Assembly: GCA_030055595.1 (NCBI GenBank)
Contig: JASFYH010000012.1
Coordinates: 1 to 48,265 of the forward strand
DNA from: Archaeoglobales archaeon
Lineage (GTDB): Archaea > Halobacteriota > Archaeoglobi > Archaeoglobales > Archaeoglobaceae
Length of the DNA stretch: 48,265 nucleotides
Direction: 5' to 3'
Notes under the pieces: model-generated
The model's input: the letters and a program-made list of their open reading frames with translations, nothing else
What the model was told of the DNA's origin: nothing
Database searches by the model: none
Part shown: piece after piece, positions 1 to 7,034 of the stretch
Layout: the number at the start of each line of letters is the position of its first letter
Numbering within the stretch: the stretch's first letter is position 1
Made by a program: the position numbers and the translations under genes

Positions 1-534
1 GTTGCAGAAGGCAAATAGAGCATTTCCATCGGTTAGTAAATAGTTTAGGGTTCCATTGTAGCTTTCAAGTAATGTCTTGGTTGCCAACTTAACCGCTGGA
101 TAAATTCCCCTGAATCTACCTCTTCTCAGATATTCAACAATTTTGTCGATCATGAAAGAGAAAGCCATTGCGGAGTCAGTATTACTTTCAACTTTGCTCG
201 GGTAGTTTATCGGCAGATCGCCGTTGTGGGCGAATAGCCATTCTCTGTTGAGAAATCCAAAACGAAAAGAGTGGCAGTTTTTCTCACAGACTTCACCTCT
301 TGTTGCAAGTCTCAAATGTGCCAATATCACATTGCTTCTCGCATTTTCTACTGCTTTTCTGAAAATCTCGCTTGAGTTCGGATCTTTTGTAGATTTTTTG
401 ACCACCGCTTTGCCATCTTCGTAGTATCCGATTCCCCATCCATGCCAGTAACGGGTATGATACCTTGCAAACAATGGCAGGCTAAAAGTCCTCCTATCTT
501 TACTGTTACAGCTTAAAGCGAAAAGCTCACACAT
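1..534 (-). CDS. Class II glutamine amidotransferase (partial, C-terminus off the left edge)
   Basis: A minus-strand reading frame starts at the ATG at 534-532 and stays open to base 1 (178 codons). The protein begins MCELFAL, so Cys2 becomes the N-terminal nucleophile of class II (Ntn) amidotransferases once Met is removed. Further family signatures follow: HLRLATRGEV around residue 72, then LFAHNGDL near residue 100 (the HNG substrate-binding turn), then ESNTDSAMAF (the S/T-D-S/T turn). This fits the GATase_4/YafJ-type stand-alone glutaminase domain, which hydrolyses glutamine to glutamate plus ammonia. The acceptor substrate cannot be told. It lies 31 nt downstream of the beta-CASP nuclease gene on the same strand, so it may be the last gene of that run. 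Confidence 0.85.
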   Translation of the reverse strand, partial: MCELFALSCNSKDRRTFSLPLFARYHTRYWHGWGIGYYEDGKAVVKKSTKDPNSSEIFRKAVENARSNVILAHLRLATRGEVCEKNCHSFRFGFLNREWLFAHNGDLPINYPSKVESNTDSAMAFSFMIDKIVEYLRRGRFRGIYPAVKLATKTLLESYNGTLNYLLTDGNALFAFCN

Positions 535-565
535 AACCTAAACCCCCAGAAAACCAATAATTAGC

Positions 566-2101
566 TCATCCACATTTGAAGCTTTCTCCATTACCCATCA
601 CCTTCACGTTTTCAAAATTCTCAACGAACCATTCTGCATTCTCAGTGTGCACGGGAATCAGCACTTCAGGATCGATCTCGTCAACGATCCATATCAGGTC
701 TTCTTTTGAAGCGTGTCCAGAAGCGTGATAGCCCTTAACGAACTCTGGTTTCAGTTTACCTCCCTCGTTGACAATTTCAAAGCCAAAAATCTCGAAATTG
801 AAGGCTTTAAGCCAGTTTTGAAGCCTTAGAAAATCAAACTCCTGTTCTTCACTGTGGGCTTCGCTGGAAGAGTAAATATAAATGCCCCCACTGGGCTTTA
901 TGTCGAGGAGATGCTTCATGTCGTAGAAGGAGAAGCAGAGAATGTAGCTTTCGGGAACTCTGTTTATCTCCACAGGATCGAAATAAGCGTTCCCCCAATT
1001 CTTCATCACAACTTCCGTTTCCCATTTGTCTCTCCTCTCTTTCAGCTCTTTATAGATCCCAACTCCTTCCATTCTGCAAATGCGATCCGTTAATTCCAGA
1101 GCATATAGCATGTAAGCGTCTTTGGCTGTGACTACGAGCTGTCTTCCTGTTTTATCCGCTATTTCTTTGAACATCTCAAGTCTTTCGATGTTCCTCGGAG
1201 AGAAGTCAGCTATCACCAAACCCTTAGCATGCTCAACCGCTTTAAGACAGTTCTCGAAAACCTCCTTTTCCGTAACGTTGTAATCTCCCCTTCCCGCTCT
1301 CGTGCCCTCGACAATGAGCACACTCGCATTCTTCGCCTCGTTCACAAACCTCTTTGTTTCACTCTCTTTTCTACCGTGGAGCCTTATGTCGCCCGTGTAT
1401 GCGATCGCAATATTGCCATAGAGAATGTAGCCCAGAGAACCGTAGACAGAATGATCGACCTCGAAGGCTTTGATCTGGGAGGGAAGATCTTTTTCTTCGA
1501 GACAGCAAATATTTCCCGCTTCAATTCCTTTCCCGGATTCCTGTCCGGGGCGTAAGCATAGGAATTCTTCAAGATCTTTGTTGATCTCTTCTGTGCAAAC
1601 AAAGTCTCTGCCCAAGTAAGGCTGTTTTTTGTTTTGAATAGCTTTTAAAACTCTTTCGTCTTCGCAACGCTCTCTAAGTGAGTAGTAAGGGATTTCGCTA
1701 CCTCCTGTTTGCTTTCCGGAATCTCTCATAGCTTTTAGAATTGCAAGAGAGGCTGGAGAAGCAACGATCGGAATGCTTTCATGAAGATAAGCGACGTTAC
1801 CAAAGTGATCAAGATGTGCATGGCTTATAAGCACCGCTTCAACTTTCAACTTCGGATAGGACGAAAGATCGACGTCTGAAGGGATCAGATCGCTCCTATA
1901 AACGTTAAGTCTTGGAATCAGCCCTAAATGGAGGGCATCATGGATCCCTCTTACGCTCCTTTCCCTTAGAAACTCCTCAAAGTATTTGCTGTGCTTCGCA
2001 AAGTTCATTCCAAAGTCGAGAAAAAATCCTCTGCCATTTTCTTCAACATAGATCTTGTTCCCCCCAATTGTGTCAGCACCGTCAAAGATCGTTATCTTCA
2101 T
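566..2101 (-). CDS. Beta-CASP metallo-beta-lactamase ribonuclease, RNase J-like
   Basis: This 511-aa MBL-fold protein carries the full nuclease set: HAHLDH at residues 94-99, a metal-binding His in VDHSVYGSLGY (about 218), and YTGDIRLHG with Asp239. It also has the beta-CASP elements: VEGT (266-268, motif A), SGHA (His463, motif B) and IPVH (His485, motif C). The arrangement is that of RNase J/CPSF-type enzymes acting on RNA or DNA 5' ends. An insertion of about 60-80 residues after residue 120 separates it from ordinary archaeal RNase J. The start is supported by a GGAG about 6 nt upstream. It lies 49 nt downstream of the CARF-wHTH regulator in the same direction, so co-transcription is likely. 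Assignment to the fold is firm; the exact substrate is inference. Confidence 0.82.
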   Translation of the reverse strand: MKITIFDGADTIGGNKIYVEENGRGFFLDFGMNFAKHSKYFEEFLRERSVRGIHDALHLGLIPRLNVYRSDLIPSDVDLSSYPKLKVEAVLISHAHLDHFGNVAYLHESIPIVASPASLAILKAMRDSGKQTGGSEIPYYSLRERCEDERVLKAIQNKKQPYLGRDFVCTEEINKDLEEFLCLRPGQESGKGIEAGNICCLEEKDLPSQIKAFEVDHSVYGSLGYILYGNIAIAYTGDIRLHGRKESETKRFVNEAKNASVLIVEGTRAGRGDYNVTEKEVFENCLKAVEHAKGLVIADFSPRNIERLEMFKEIADKTGRQLVVTAKDAYMLYALELTDRICRMEGVGIYKELKERRDKWETEVVMKNWGNAYFDPVEINRVPESYILCFSFYDMKHLLDIKPSGGIYIYSSSEAHSEEQEFDFLRLQNWLKAFNFEIFGFEIVNEGGKLKPEFVKGYHASGHASKEDLIWIVDEIDPEVLIPVHTENAEWFVENFENVKVMGNGESFKCG

Positions 2102-2150
2102 TTTCTCTCCTCCAAGTCCCGTAGACTGCTCAAACTCGAGTAAAAGGCTC

Positions 2151-2882
2151 TTAAATTGTTAAATGATCTCTGAACCTTTGGAACATTGTTGCTTGCGATC
2201 TCACCTCAACGAGAATTTTTCCAAGCTCTGTTAGGACGATTCTAACATTTCTCCCGACTTTCTCTCTTTTGAGTAATCCTTGAGTTTCGAGTTTTGAAAT
2301 CAAATGGCTTAGCCTCGATCTTTCGCTAAAGAAAATCCTTGAATTCCTGTCTATGCTCGGATTTAGCTTCAAGATCAGCTCATCGAGTGAATTGACGCCA
2401 CTCTCAATCGTTGATAAAACTCTGAATTGCTCTTCGCTGGGAAAATCGATCGGAAGTGTTGGAATCTCGATGATCTGCTCAACACCGATCTCCTCGAAGT
2501 TCTCATCGTATTTTGGAATTGAAGTAAATATTTTGCAATTTGCAACACAACCAGCTATGTAGCCCGCTATGGCAAGGGTGCGAAGCGAGCCCGAGGCGTT
2601 AATAACGACCCCCCTTCCCGAAGCTTTTTCAGCTCTTATGATCCTGAGAAGTTGCATCACCGCCCTTATAACGTCTCTCTTGTTTATATGTTGTATTTCA
2701 ACTTCAAAATTTCTTTTAAGTTCATTTCTCAGCTCTTCTGCAACTCTCTTTACCTTCTCCTCACCAGAAATGTTCTCTTCGCCGACAAAAAGGATGATCT
2801 TGTTTGTAGGTAAATTAAAGGCGGTTATTGATTCAAGGATCTTTTCTTTGTGGTGTCCACTGAAGACGAGCTGGGTGATCAT
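2151..2882 (-). CDS. CARF-like domain plus winged-helix regulator (Csa3-like/HFX_2341-type)
   Basis: This is a 243-aa protein. Residues 1-140 look like a Rossmann-type CARF domain: an opening beta strand with FSGHHKE (7-13), a helix, the strand IILFVGEE, and then the nucleotide-pocket strand-loop-helix VVINASGSLRTLAIAGYIAG (92-111), which corresponds to the NxxGGTR-type segment of Csa3. Residues 150-243 form a winged helix (ERSRLSHLISKLETQGLLKR, then a wing with a beta hairpin). Such proteins couple a ligand, often cyclic oligoadenylate in CRISPR settings, to transcription. No cas gene or CRISPR array is in the window, so the ligand is unknown. The gene has its own promoter at 2905-2928, which is nearly identical to that of the FtsZ-like gene. 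Confidence 0.75.
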   Translation of the reverse strand: MITQLVFSGHHKEKILESITAFNLPTNKIILFVGEENISGEEKVKRVAEELRNELKRNFEVEIQHINKRDVIRAVMQLLRIIRAEKASGRGVVINASGSLRTLAIAGYIAGCVANCKIFTSIPKYDENFEEIGVEQIIEIPTLPIDFPSEEQFRVLSTIESGVNSLDELILKLNPSIDRNSRIFFSERSRLSHLISKLETQGLLKREKVGRNVRIVLTELGKILVEVRSQATMFQRFRDHLTI

Positions 2883-2904
2883 GGTAATTGCTGGTGGTTA
2901 CTAT

Positions 2905-2928
2905 GCTTAAATTTTTCTGTCAATTGAA
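2905..2928 (-). promoter_or_regulatory. Promoter of the CARF-wHTH gene with TCAATTGA palindrome
   Basis: Read on the minus strand there is a TTCAATTGA element (contains the perfect 8-bp palindrome TCAATTGA) followed 4 nt later by AAAAATTTAAG, a BRE/TATA-like box centred about 29 nt before the ATG at 2882. The same arrangement, with 21 of 23 bases identical, occurs at 4463-4486. A palindrome just upstream of TATA is a usual place for an activator site or for an autoregulator. Binding by the CARF-wHTH protein itself is inference. Confidence 0.7.
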
Positions 2929-2952
2929 ATAAACATGCTATATATGCCATTC

Positions 2953-3543
2953 CTAATCAATCGGTTTCTCGTATTCAATGCCATTTCTCTCCAGATATTC
3001 GAGTAAAATCTTGCTTGGATAGACAATTAGAAGCTTCTCTCCCCTCAGGATGACTATTGTTTGGCGCCATTCGTTCTCTATTATGAGTGCAATCTTTGAA
3101 ATGGCTAAAATTTGCTGTTTATTTAGCTTATCAAGATCAATGAAAATTCCGTTAAAGATCTCCTTTACTTTATCCGCAAGTTCGCGATAGGATCCGTAAT
3201 AACTTTCTGGATACCTTGCAGAGTAGATCTGGATCCTTATAATCTTTCTTTCTTTGTCGATCTCGTAGCCCATATCGTATAATAGGTAAGGTGTGATTTC
3301 CACATCTATTTCCCATCCTTCAGGCGGATCAATTAGTCCTCTTAGCTCTCTTTTTATTCTCTCTTTTTCTTCTTTCGAAAATTTTCCTCGAGCTAATTCC
3401 GATCTTAGAGGTTCATCCAGAAGAGTCTTTACCATTTCAGCAAATTTTTCCCAAGGAATGTCTTCTCTATCAATCAGATACCTCAGCTCTTGTTTTATTC
3501 TCTTTGCCAATTCACTCCTCTCTTTATTGCAAAGATCTTCCAT
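2953..3543 (-). CDS. Conserved-looking hypothetical protein, partner of the FtsZ-like gene
   Basis: I do not recognise this 196-aa soluble protein. The N-terminal third (1-75) is strongly charged and helical (Lys/Arg/Glu-rich, possibly a short helical bundle). The rest looks alpha/beta, with GWEIDVEITPYLLYDMGYEID and strands such as TIVILRGEKLLIVYP near the C-terminus. There is no signal peptide, membrane helix or cysteine motif. It begins 4 nt after the FtsZ-like gene. Its perfect Shine-Dalgarno sequence GGAGGTGAT forms the last codons of that gene, so the two are translationally coupled and probably work together. Confidence 0.7.
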   Translation of the reverse strand: MEDLCNKERSELAKRIKQELRYLIDREDIPWEKFAEMVKTLLDEPLRSELARGKFSKEEKERIKRELRGLIDPPEGWEIDVEITPYLLYDMGYEIDKERKIIRIQIYSARYPESYYGSYRELADKVKEIFNGIFIDLDKLNKQQILAISKIALIIENEWRQTIVILRGEKLLIVYPSKILLEYLERNGIEYEKPID

Positions 3544-3547
3544 AAAA

Positions 3548-4426
3548 TCACCTCCAATACCTTTCGATCTCGGGTTCTATCCCGAAGGCAACTCCAAACA
3601 CTCTTTCCCCCTCATTTTCGCGAAAACTCAGAAAAACATTGAAATCGGGCTTTAAAGAATAAACCGCGGACTCTGCTTCGCTCTTTTTTCCTGTTTCGAA
3701 ATGCAAAAAAAGCGAATTCGCTGAAGATATGTCCACATTAAATAGGGGGCGAGAAAGGCAACTCTCTAACGCCTCGAAGCAGGATTTTCCTTCTCCGAAG
3801 AGCATTGTTGATGTCCCTCCGGAACTTAGCAGTTTTAAAAAGCTGTCAGCGTCGAATTCTGCAATAGGTGACGTGATCGCATTAGCCATCGCAGTGATCG
3901 TTGTTGCAATGATCCCTTCAGGCACTTTAAGTGCCTCGCGCGTAGGCATATTTGGAGGGCAATTCCTGAATAACCAGTCGTTCTCCATAAGTATGAGCGT
4001 GTCGCACATTTTTCGCAGAATTTCAAGAAATTGAAGAGCCATGTTATACCTTTTTCTCTCAACCGCGAAAGGTATCACGGCTAAGCAAACAACAGTTGCG
4101 AAATTGCGGGCAATGTTTGCGATGAGGGTGGTCGCTACCGTTCCAGTTCTACCACCGAGCCCACAGCAAAGGAATATGAGATCATATTCTTCCAAGGAAG
4201 CGAAAAAGTCTCGAGATGTTCCACTAAGGATCTGCAAGACATGATCCCTTTTTATACTGATTACTGGATCCTCAATTAGAATTTTTCTTTTTGCTTTTGT
4301 CATTTCTAAGCAATTTCTGTCGGAGTCCAAAACGAATGTTTTTTCTTGGGTCTTCATTTCTGAAATTTTGCTGATCAATCTACCACCATAGCCTCCGAGA
4401 CCGATTAAGAGAACTTTGGGACTCAT
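3548..4426 (-). CDS. Divergent FtsZ/tubulin-superfamily GTPase (FtsZ-like)
   Basis: The 292-aa protein follows the FtsZ fold order. GLGGYGGRL (9-17) is the first glycine loop. FLCCGLGGRTGT (85-96) matches the tubulin signature GGGTGTG, here changed to GLGGRTGT. VIPFAVERKRYNMA (117-130) is the FtsZ PFxxEGxxR helix region, and CDTLILMENDWLF (141-153) corresponds to the D-x-L-I-v-I-p-N-D strand. SPIAEFDADSF (186-196) lies at the T7 synergy loop, and LLSSGGTSTMLFGEG (199-213) matches the following SxGG-M-G strand. It is about 70-100 residues shorter than cell-division FtsZ, ends without a C-terminal tail, and has an altered T7 loop. It is therefore not the canonical ftsZ but may belong to the archaeal FtsZ-like (FtsZl) lineages. 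Role in membrane remodelling or a cytoskeleton is inference. Confidence 0.82.
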   Translation of the reverse strand: MSPKVLLIGLGGYGGRLISKISEMKTQEKTFVLDSDRNCLEMTKAKRKILIEDPVISIKRDHVLQILSGTSRDFFASLEEYDLIFLCCGLGGRTGTVATTLIANIARNFATVVCLAVIPFAVERKRYNMALQFLEILRKMCDTLILMENDWLFRNCPPNMPTREALKVPEGIIATTITAMANAITSPIAEFDADSFLKLLSSGGTSTMLFGEGKSCFEALESCLSRPLFNVDISSANSLFLHFETGKKSEAESAVYSLKPDFNVFLSFRENEGERVFGVAFGIEPEIERYWR

Positions 4427-4462
4427 ATTAGCTACCCCTTATGAGTAATTTGTATAACATAT

Positions 4463-4486
4463 ACTTAAATTTTTCGCTCAATTGAA
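4463..4486 (-). promoter_or_regulatory. Promoter of the FtsZ-like operon, twin of the CARF promoter
   Basis: On the minus strand TTCAATTGA is followed by GCG and AAAAATTTAAGTATATG, a strong BRE/TATA combination about 40 nt before the ATG at 4426. That leaves a short leader with a weak GGGG Shine-Dalgarno sequence. The element matches 2905-2928 at 21 of 23 positions with identical spacing between palindrome and TATA box. This suggests that one factor controls both transcripts. Confidence 0.7.
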
Positions 4487-4503
4487 CAAAAAATTCAAAT
4501 ACT

Positions 4504-4525
4504 ATAACTCTGAAATAACTCTGAA
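4504..4525. repeat. Tandem 11-bp direct repeat
   Basis: The unit ATAACTCTGAA occurs twice back to back (4504-4514 and 4515-4525), just upstream of the FtsZ-like promoter and next to the decayed gene. It could be a slippage product. No function is claimed. Confidence 0.6.
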
Positions 4526-4549
4526 ATTTTACATTTGAAGCCATAGTAA

Positions 4550-4887
4550 GGGCGAATAACTTCACCTTTGCTATTAGCCTCTTCTAATAATACTAAAGAG
4601 AATGAAAAAATACCAAGAATCGCTATTCCAATGAAAATCGAGAAAGTGAGCAAAGATCTTGCATCAATTGCCTTCAGGGTTTATGTGAAAAAGCTCTAAT
4701 TCCGAATAACGACTACAGGAACGGGCTGAGTTATGTGAGTGTGCTTGAGAAGAGCTGGCTTGAGAAATACTACGCTTATCTTCTGGCTCTCCTGATCCTT
4801 ATTCTAATAATCGCTATGAGGGTGAAGAAGATACACCAATTGTTTCCTTCACGAGAATTTTGCTCTCTTGAGTTTGAGGTTTTTTGA
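4550..4887 (+). pseudogene. Remnant of the C-terminal end of a membrane-anchored extracellular protein (frameshifted)
   Basis: A plus-strand frame open from 4550 reads IPRIAIPMKIEKVSKDLASI and then FRVYVKKL before a stop near 4700. Sliding by one base near 4687 gives the frame EKALIPNNDYRNGLSYVSV, then LEKSWLEKYYAYLLALLILI and AMRVKK up to a stop at 4885-4887. The second part is a typical membrane-proximal region, one transmembrane helix and a basic cytoplasmic end. There is no start codon with a promoter and no N-terminal region. I read it as the 3' end of a surface protein of the C-terminally anchored kind, broken by deletion and a one-base frameshift. Its end is antisense to the tail of the histidine kinase gene. 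Confidence 0.55.
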
Positions 4888-5851
4888 ATTTCAGCAAAAA
4901 AGCGGATCTTTCGGGATTTACAAGTTCGATCTCACCTTCGAGGCTCTTTATGAGCTGTTTTACGATAAACAAGCCAAGTCCGCTACCGCCTGTTGTGAAG
5001 CCTTTTGTGAAGAGCTTAGGAGCGATCTCCTTCGGTATCCCCGTGCCGTTATCTTCCAGAAGGATTTCAACATTTTCTTCATCACTCGAAATTTTCACTC
5101 TTACCTCAGTGGCTTTCCCATGCTTAACCGCATTTCCGATAAGGTTATCAAAAATATTGTATATGCCTTCATTCGCCAAGACTTTTGCTTCAGTTTCTCC
5201 ATCAATTATGATCCTAACCCCGTATCTCTTGGCGACTTCTTCGAGAATACTTTTCAGGTTATAGGGATCTCTCTTAATCTCCATCGTGGATTCAAGCTCT
5301 TTCATCTTTCTAACAAGATCAATTCCAATATTCACCGCATTTTTAGCTTTTTCAAGTCGTTCTAAGTTGAATTCCTCTTCAAAAAGCTCCAAATAAGAGT
5401 AAATCCTCGTGAAAATGTTTAAAATATCGTGTCTTAGCATGCTGTTGAGAAGCCTGAGGTATTCGTTGAGCTCCTCAATTCTCTTCTGTAAAGCAACTCT
5501 GTCGGAGACGTCAGTGTATACAAGCAGACAGTATGGTTTTCCTCTCAGATCCACAAACCTCGATCGAGCTTCAATCCAGTGCATGTGTCTATAGGCATCA
5601 AGAGATCTTATAATTAAAGGCGGATCTGCGATCTTTTTTCTTTCTACAAAAGTCGTAACAACCAGTTCCACAAGCTTTGTATAGTCTTCCGGAACGAAAT
5701 ATTTATGGGGATTATTCAGCATTTCATCGTAATCCAATCCACTTGATTCTCCCAGAATTTTGTTCACATATATAACTCTCCCTAAATTATTAACTATAAC
5801 CACTGCGGAGGGAAGTTCATCTACTACAGTTTTCCAATCTATTTCCTCCAT
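4814..5851 (-). CDS. PAS-domain sensor histidine kinase
   Basis: The 345-aa protein has no membrane segment. A PAS domain spans about 1-118 (LPSAVVIVNNLGRVIYVN start; PAC end at LLVYTDVSDR). Next comes a dimerisation helix with the phospho-acceptor His141 in SMLRHDILNIF, the H-box style common in Archaeoglobales kinases. The HATPase domain shows the N box (NIFDNLIGNAVKHG), G1 (EDNGTGIP) and G2 (TGGSGLGLFIVKQ). It is thus a cytoplasmic sensor kinase. No response regulator is encoded nearby, so it is an orphan. The last 20 or so residues after FLLKFKK are unusual and overlap the antisense remnant at 4550-4887, so they may be an extension created by gene decay. Confidence 0.9.
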   Translation of the reverse strand: MEEIDWKTVVDELPSAVVIVNNLGRVIYVNKILGESSGLDYDEMLNNPHKYFVPEDYTKLVELVVTTFVERKKIADPPLIIRSLDAYRHMHWIEARSRFVDLRGKPYCLLVYTDVSDRVALQKRIEELNEYLRLLNSMLRHDILNIFTRIYSYLELFEEEFNLERLEKAKNAVNIGIDLVRKMKELESTMEIKRDPYNLKSILEEVAKRYGVRIIIDGETEAKVLANEGIYNIFDNLIGNAVKHGKATEVRVKISSDEENVEILLEDNGTGIPKEIAPKLFTKGFTTGGSGLGLFIVKQLIKSLEGEIELVNPERSAFLLKFKKPQTQESKILVKETIGVSSSPS

Positions 5852-6040
5852 GATAATAAGTATTATGGAAGTAATTAAAAATTTTTTGATCGGAGACTTA
5901 TATAATTATATAATTTATGAATTGCCAGAGCGATTTATCGGTAGAACGAGTGTGGACATTAAGGCGAATGGGGTTATACGGGATCTCTTTAAGAAGTCAG
6001 ATCAGCTTGAAAGTATATATCACTCAAATGCTACTTCAAA
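5852..6040. promoter_or_regulatory. Divergent promoter region with AT-rich palindrome
   Basis: No convincing gene is seen in this gap between the kinase (minus) and the HTH/Zn-ribbon gene (plus). It contains a 16-bp perfect palindrome, two copies of TTATATAA at 5898-5913, and an inverted repeat ATAATA-AG-TATTAT at 5853-5866 touching the kinase start. At 6009-6021 the box AAAGTATATATC is centred about 25 nt before the GTG/ATG at 6041/6044, indicating a leaderless transcript for the downstream gene. Confidence 0.55.
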
Positions 6041-6334
6041 GTGATGAGGCTCGAAGAAATAATCTCATTGCTTGAAAAACAGCCAATGAGTGTAAAAGAG
6101 ATCTGCATCGCTTTACAGCTTGATCCCTCGCAAGAAAAGAGTGTGATTGAGGCAATAAAGAGAGCTTCGAGAGTGCTAAAGAGAAAAGGCAAACAAGTGC
6201 TCATGGAACCGCCAAAGTGCAAGAAATGTGGCTTCGAATTCGAAAATCCAGATCCAGGCAGATGTCCGAATTGCAAAAGCGAATGGATCTCTCCAGCGAG
6301 GTTTTATGTTCAAAAAATTGGTGAAAAAGCTTAA
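6041..6334 (+). CDS. HTH plus zinc-ribbon transcriptional regulator (COG3357 type)
   Basis: The 97-aa protein has an N-terminal helix-turn-helix (EIISLLEKQPMSVKEICIAL, residues 6-25) and a C-terminal zinc ribbon with Cys60, Cys63, Cys75 and Cys78 (CKKCGFEF and CPNCKSEW). This matches the archaeal family of predicted regulators that fuse an HTH to a Zn ribbon. The start is GTG 6041 or ATG 6044; the TATA box at 6009-6021 places the transcript start at that point, so the mRNA is leaderless. It heads a plus-strand run with the small ORF and the cobalamin adenosyltransferase. Target genes are unknown. Confidence 0.85.
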   Translation: MMRLEEIISLLEKQPMSVKEICIALQLDPSQEKSVIEAIKRASRVLKRKGKQVLMEPPKCKKCGFEFENPDPGRCPNCKSEWISPARFYVQKIGEKA

Positions 6335-6357
6335 AAGATCTTTTGAGCATTTCTTTT

Positions 6358-6489
6358 ATGAACGATCTGGAAAAAGCGAAGCTTTTGGGTGTATTTCAGG
6401 CAATAGCATTTGCATTTCTCCCAAGCCATTTTGAGACAAAAATGGTAGATAGTCCTAAAAAGATGCGTGATTTGACTATTGAATTTTAA
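6358..6489 (+). CDS. Small 43-aa ORF, hypothetical
   Basis: An ATG at 6358 opens a 43-codon frame ending in TAA at 6487-6489. The product starts MNDLEKAKLLGVFQAIAFAF and ends KKMRDLTIEF, with an amphipathic helix and a charged tail. A TATA-like AGCTTAAAAG at about 6327-6336 lies about 25 nt before the ATG, so a leaderless mRNA is plausible. It sits in a 214-nt gap between the HTH/Zn-ribbon gene and the cobalamin adenosyltransferase, in the same direction as both. I recognise no family. The regular start spacing and protein-like composition are the only support. Confidence 0.5.
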   Translation: MNDLEKAKLLGVFQAIAFAFLPSHFETKMVDSPKKMRDLTIEF

Positions 6490-6548
6490 AGAAAAGATTT
6501 TTAGCATTCGAAATCAAAGATCTGCAGTAATTGAGGAAGTGATCTGGG

Positions 6549-7031
6549 ATGAATTTTGGTGAAACCAGAACTTTGAGCGGGAAAGCCTTCAAAGATTCCG
6601 CAGTTGTGGAGTGCATTGGAACTCTGGATGAAGCAAATGCATTCATAGGGCTTGCAAAGGTTTTTTCAAGGAATAGAGAGGTCAAAGAAATTTTAAGTGA
6701 TCTCCAAAAGAGACTTTTCAGGATCTGCGAGGAATTTGCGGGAGGCAGAAAGGTAGAGAGGTCTGAGATTGAGTGGATTGAGTTGCAAATCAAAAAAATC
6801 GAAGAAGAGGTTCCAAAGATAAGAAGCTTTGTGATCCTCGAAAAAGATCAACCGACCGCTTTGCTAAGTGTTGCAAGAACCGTTGTAAGAAGAGCGGAAA
6901 GAAGAGCTCTTACTCTCTACAGGAACGGACTCGTTTCAGAACAAGCGGTTGAGTGGTTAAACAAGCTTAGCTATCTGCTTTATCTCTTAACGCTAAAGGA
7001 GGGTGAGCAATTCGAGGAGGTGCACTTCTGA
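6549..7031 (+). CDS. ATP:cob(I)alamin adenosyltransferase, PduO type
   Basis: The 160-aa protein converts cob(I)alamin and ATP to adenosylcobalamin. The PduO-type signatures are present: GETRTLSGKAFKDS at the N-terminus (ATP-binding loop), GTLDEANAFIG (the VDELNS-like segment), ARTVVRRAERR (Arg-rich catalytic helix) and LNKLSYLLYLL near the C-terminus. The length fits a single-domain trimeric enzyme, although the N-terminus is a few residues shorter than usual. A GTGATC Shine-Dalgarno sequence 6 nt before the ATG supports the start. The nuclease gene follows after 3 nt, with its Shine-Dalgarno sequence inside this gene, so they form one transcript. Confidence 0.88.
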   Translation: MNFGETRTLSGKAFKDSAVVECIGTLDEANAFIGLAKVFSRNREVKEILSDLQKRLFRICEEFAGGRKVERSEIEWIELQIKKIEEEVPKIRSFVILEKDQPTALLSVARTVVRRAERRALTLYRNGLVSEQAVEWLNKLSYLLYLLTLKEGEQFEEVHF

Positions 7032-7034
7032 GCT

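Noticed and set aside
3548-4426. Annotation as the cell-division protein FtsZ
   Set aside because: Too short, altered T7 loop and no C-terminal tail; it is a divergent FtsZ-like member, and canonical ftsZ genes should be elsewhere in the genome.
4868-5365. 165-aa ORF on the plus strand
   Set aside because: It is antisense to the ATPase domain of the histidine kinase, whose motifs are complete; the plus frame shows no domain.
5760-6044. 94-aa plus-strand ORF between the kinase and the Zn-ribbon gene
   Set aside because: Its first third is antisense to the kinase, no promoter or Shine-Dalgarno site fits its start, and the product resembles no family. It could at most be another decayed remnant.
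6041-6060. GTGATGA resembling a C box of a C/D guide RNA
   Set aside because: No D, D' or C' boxes at the required spacing; the bases are the start of the HTH/Zn-ribbon coding region.
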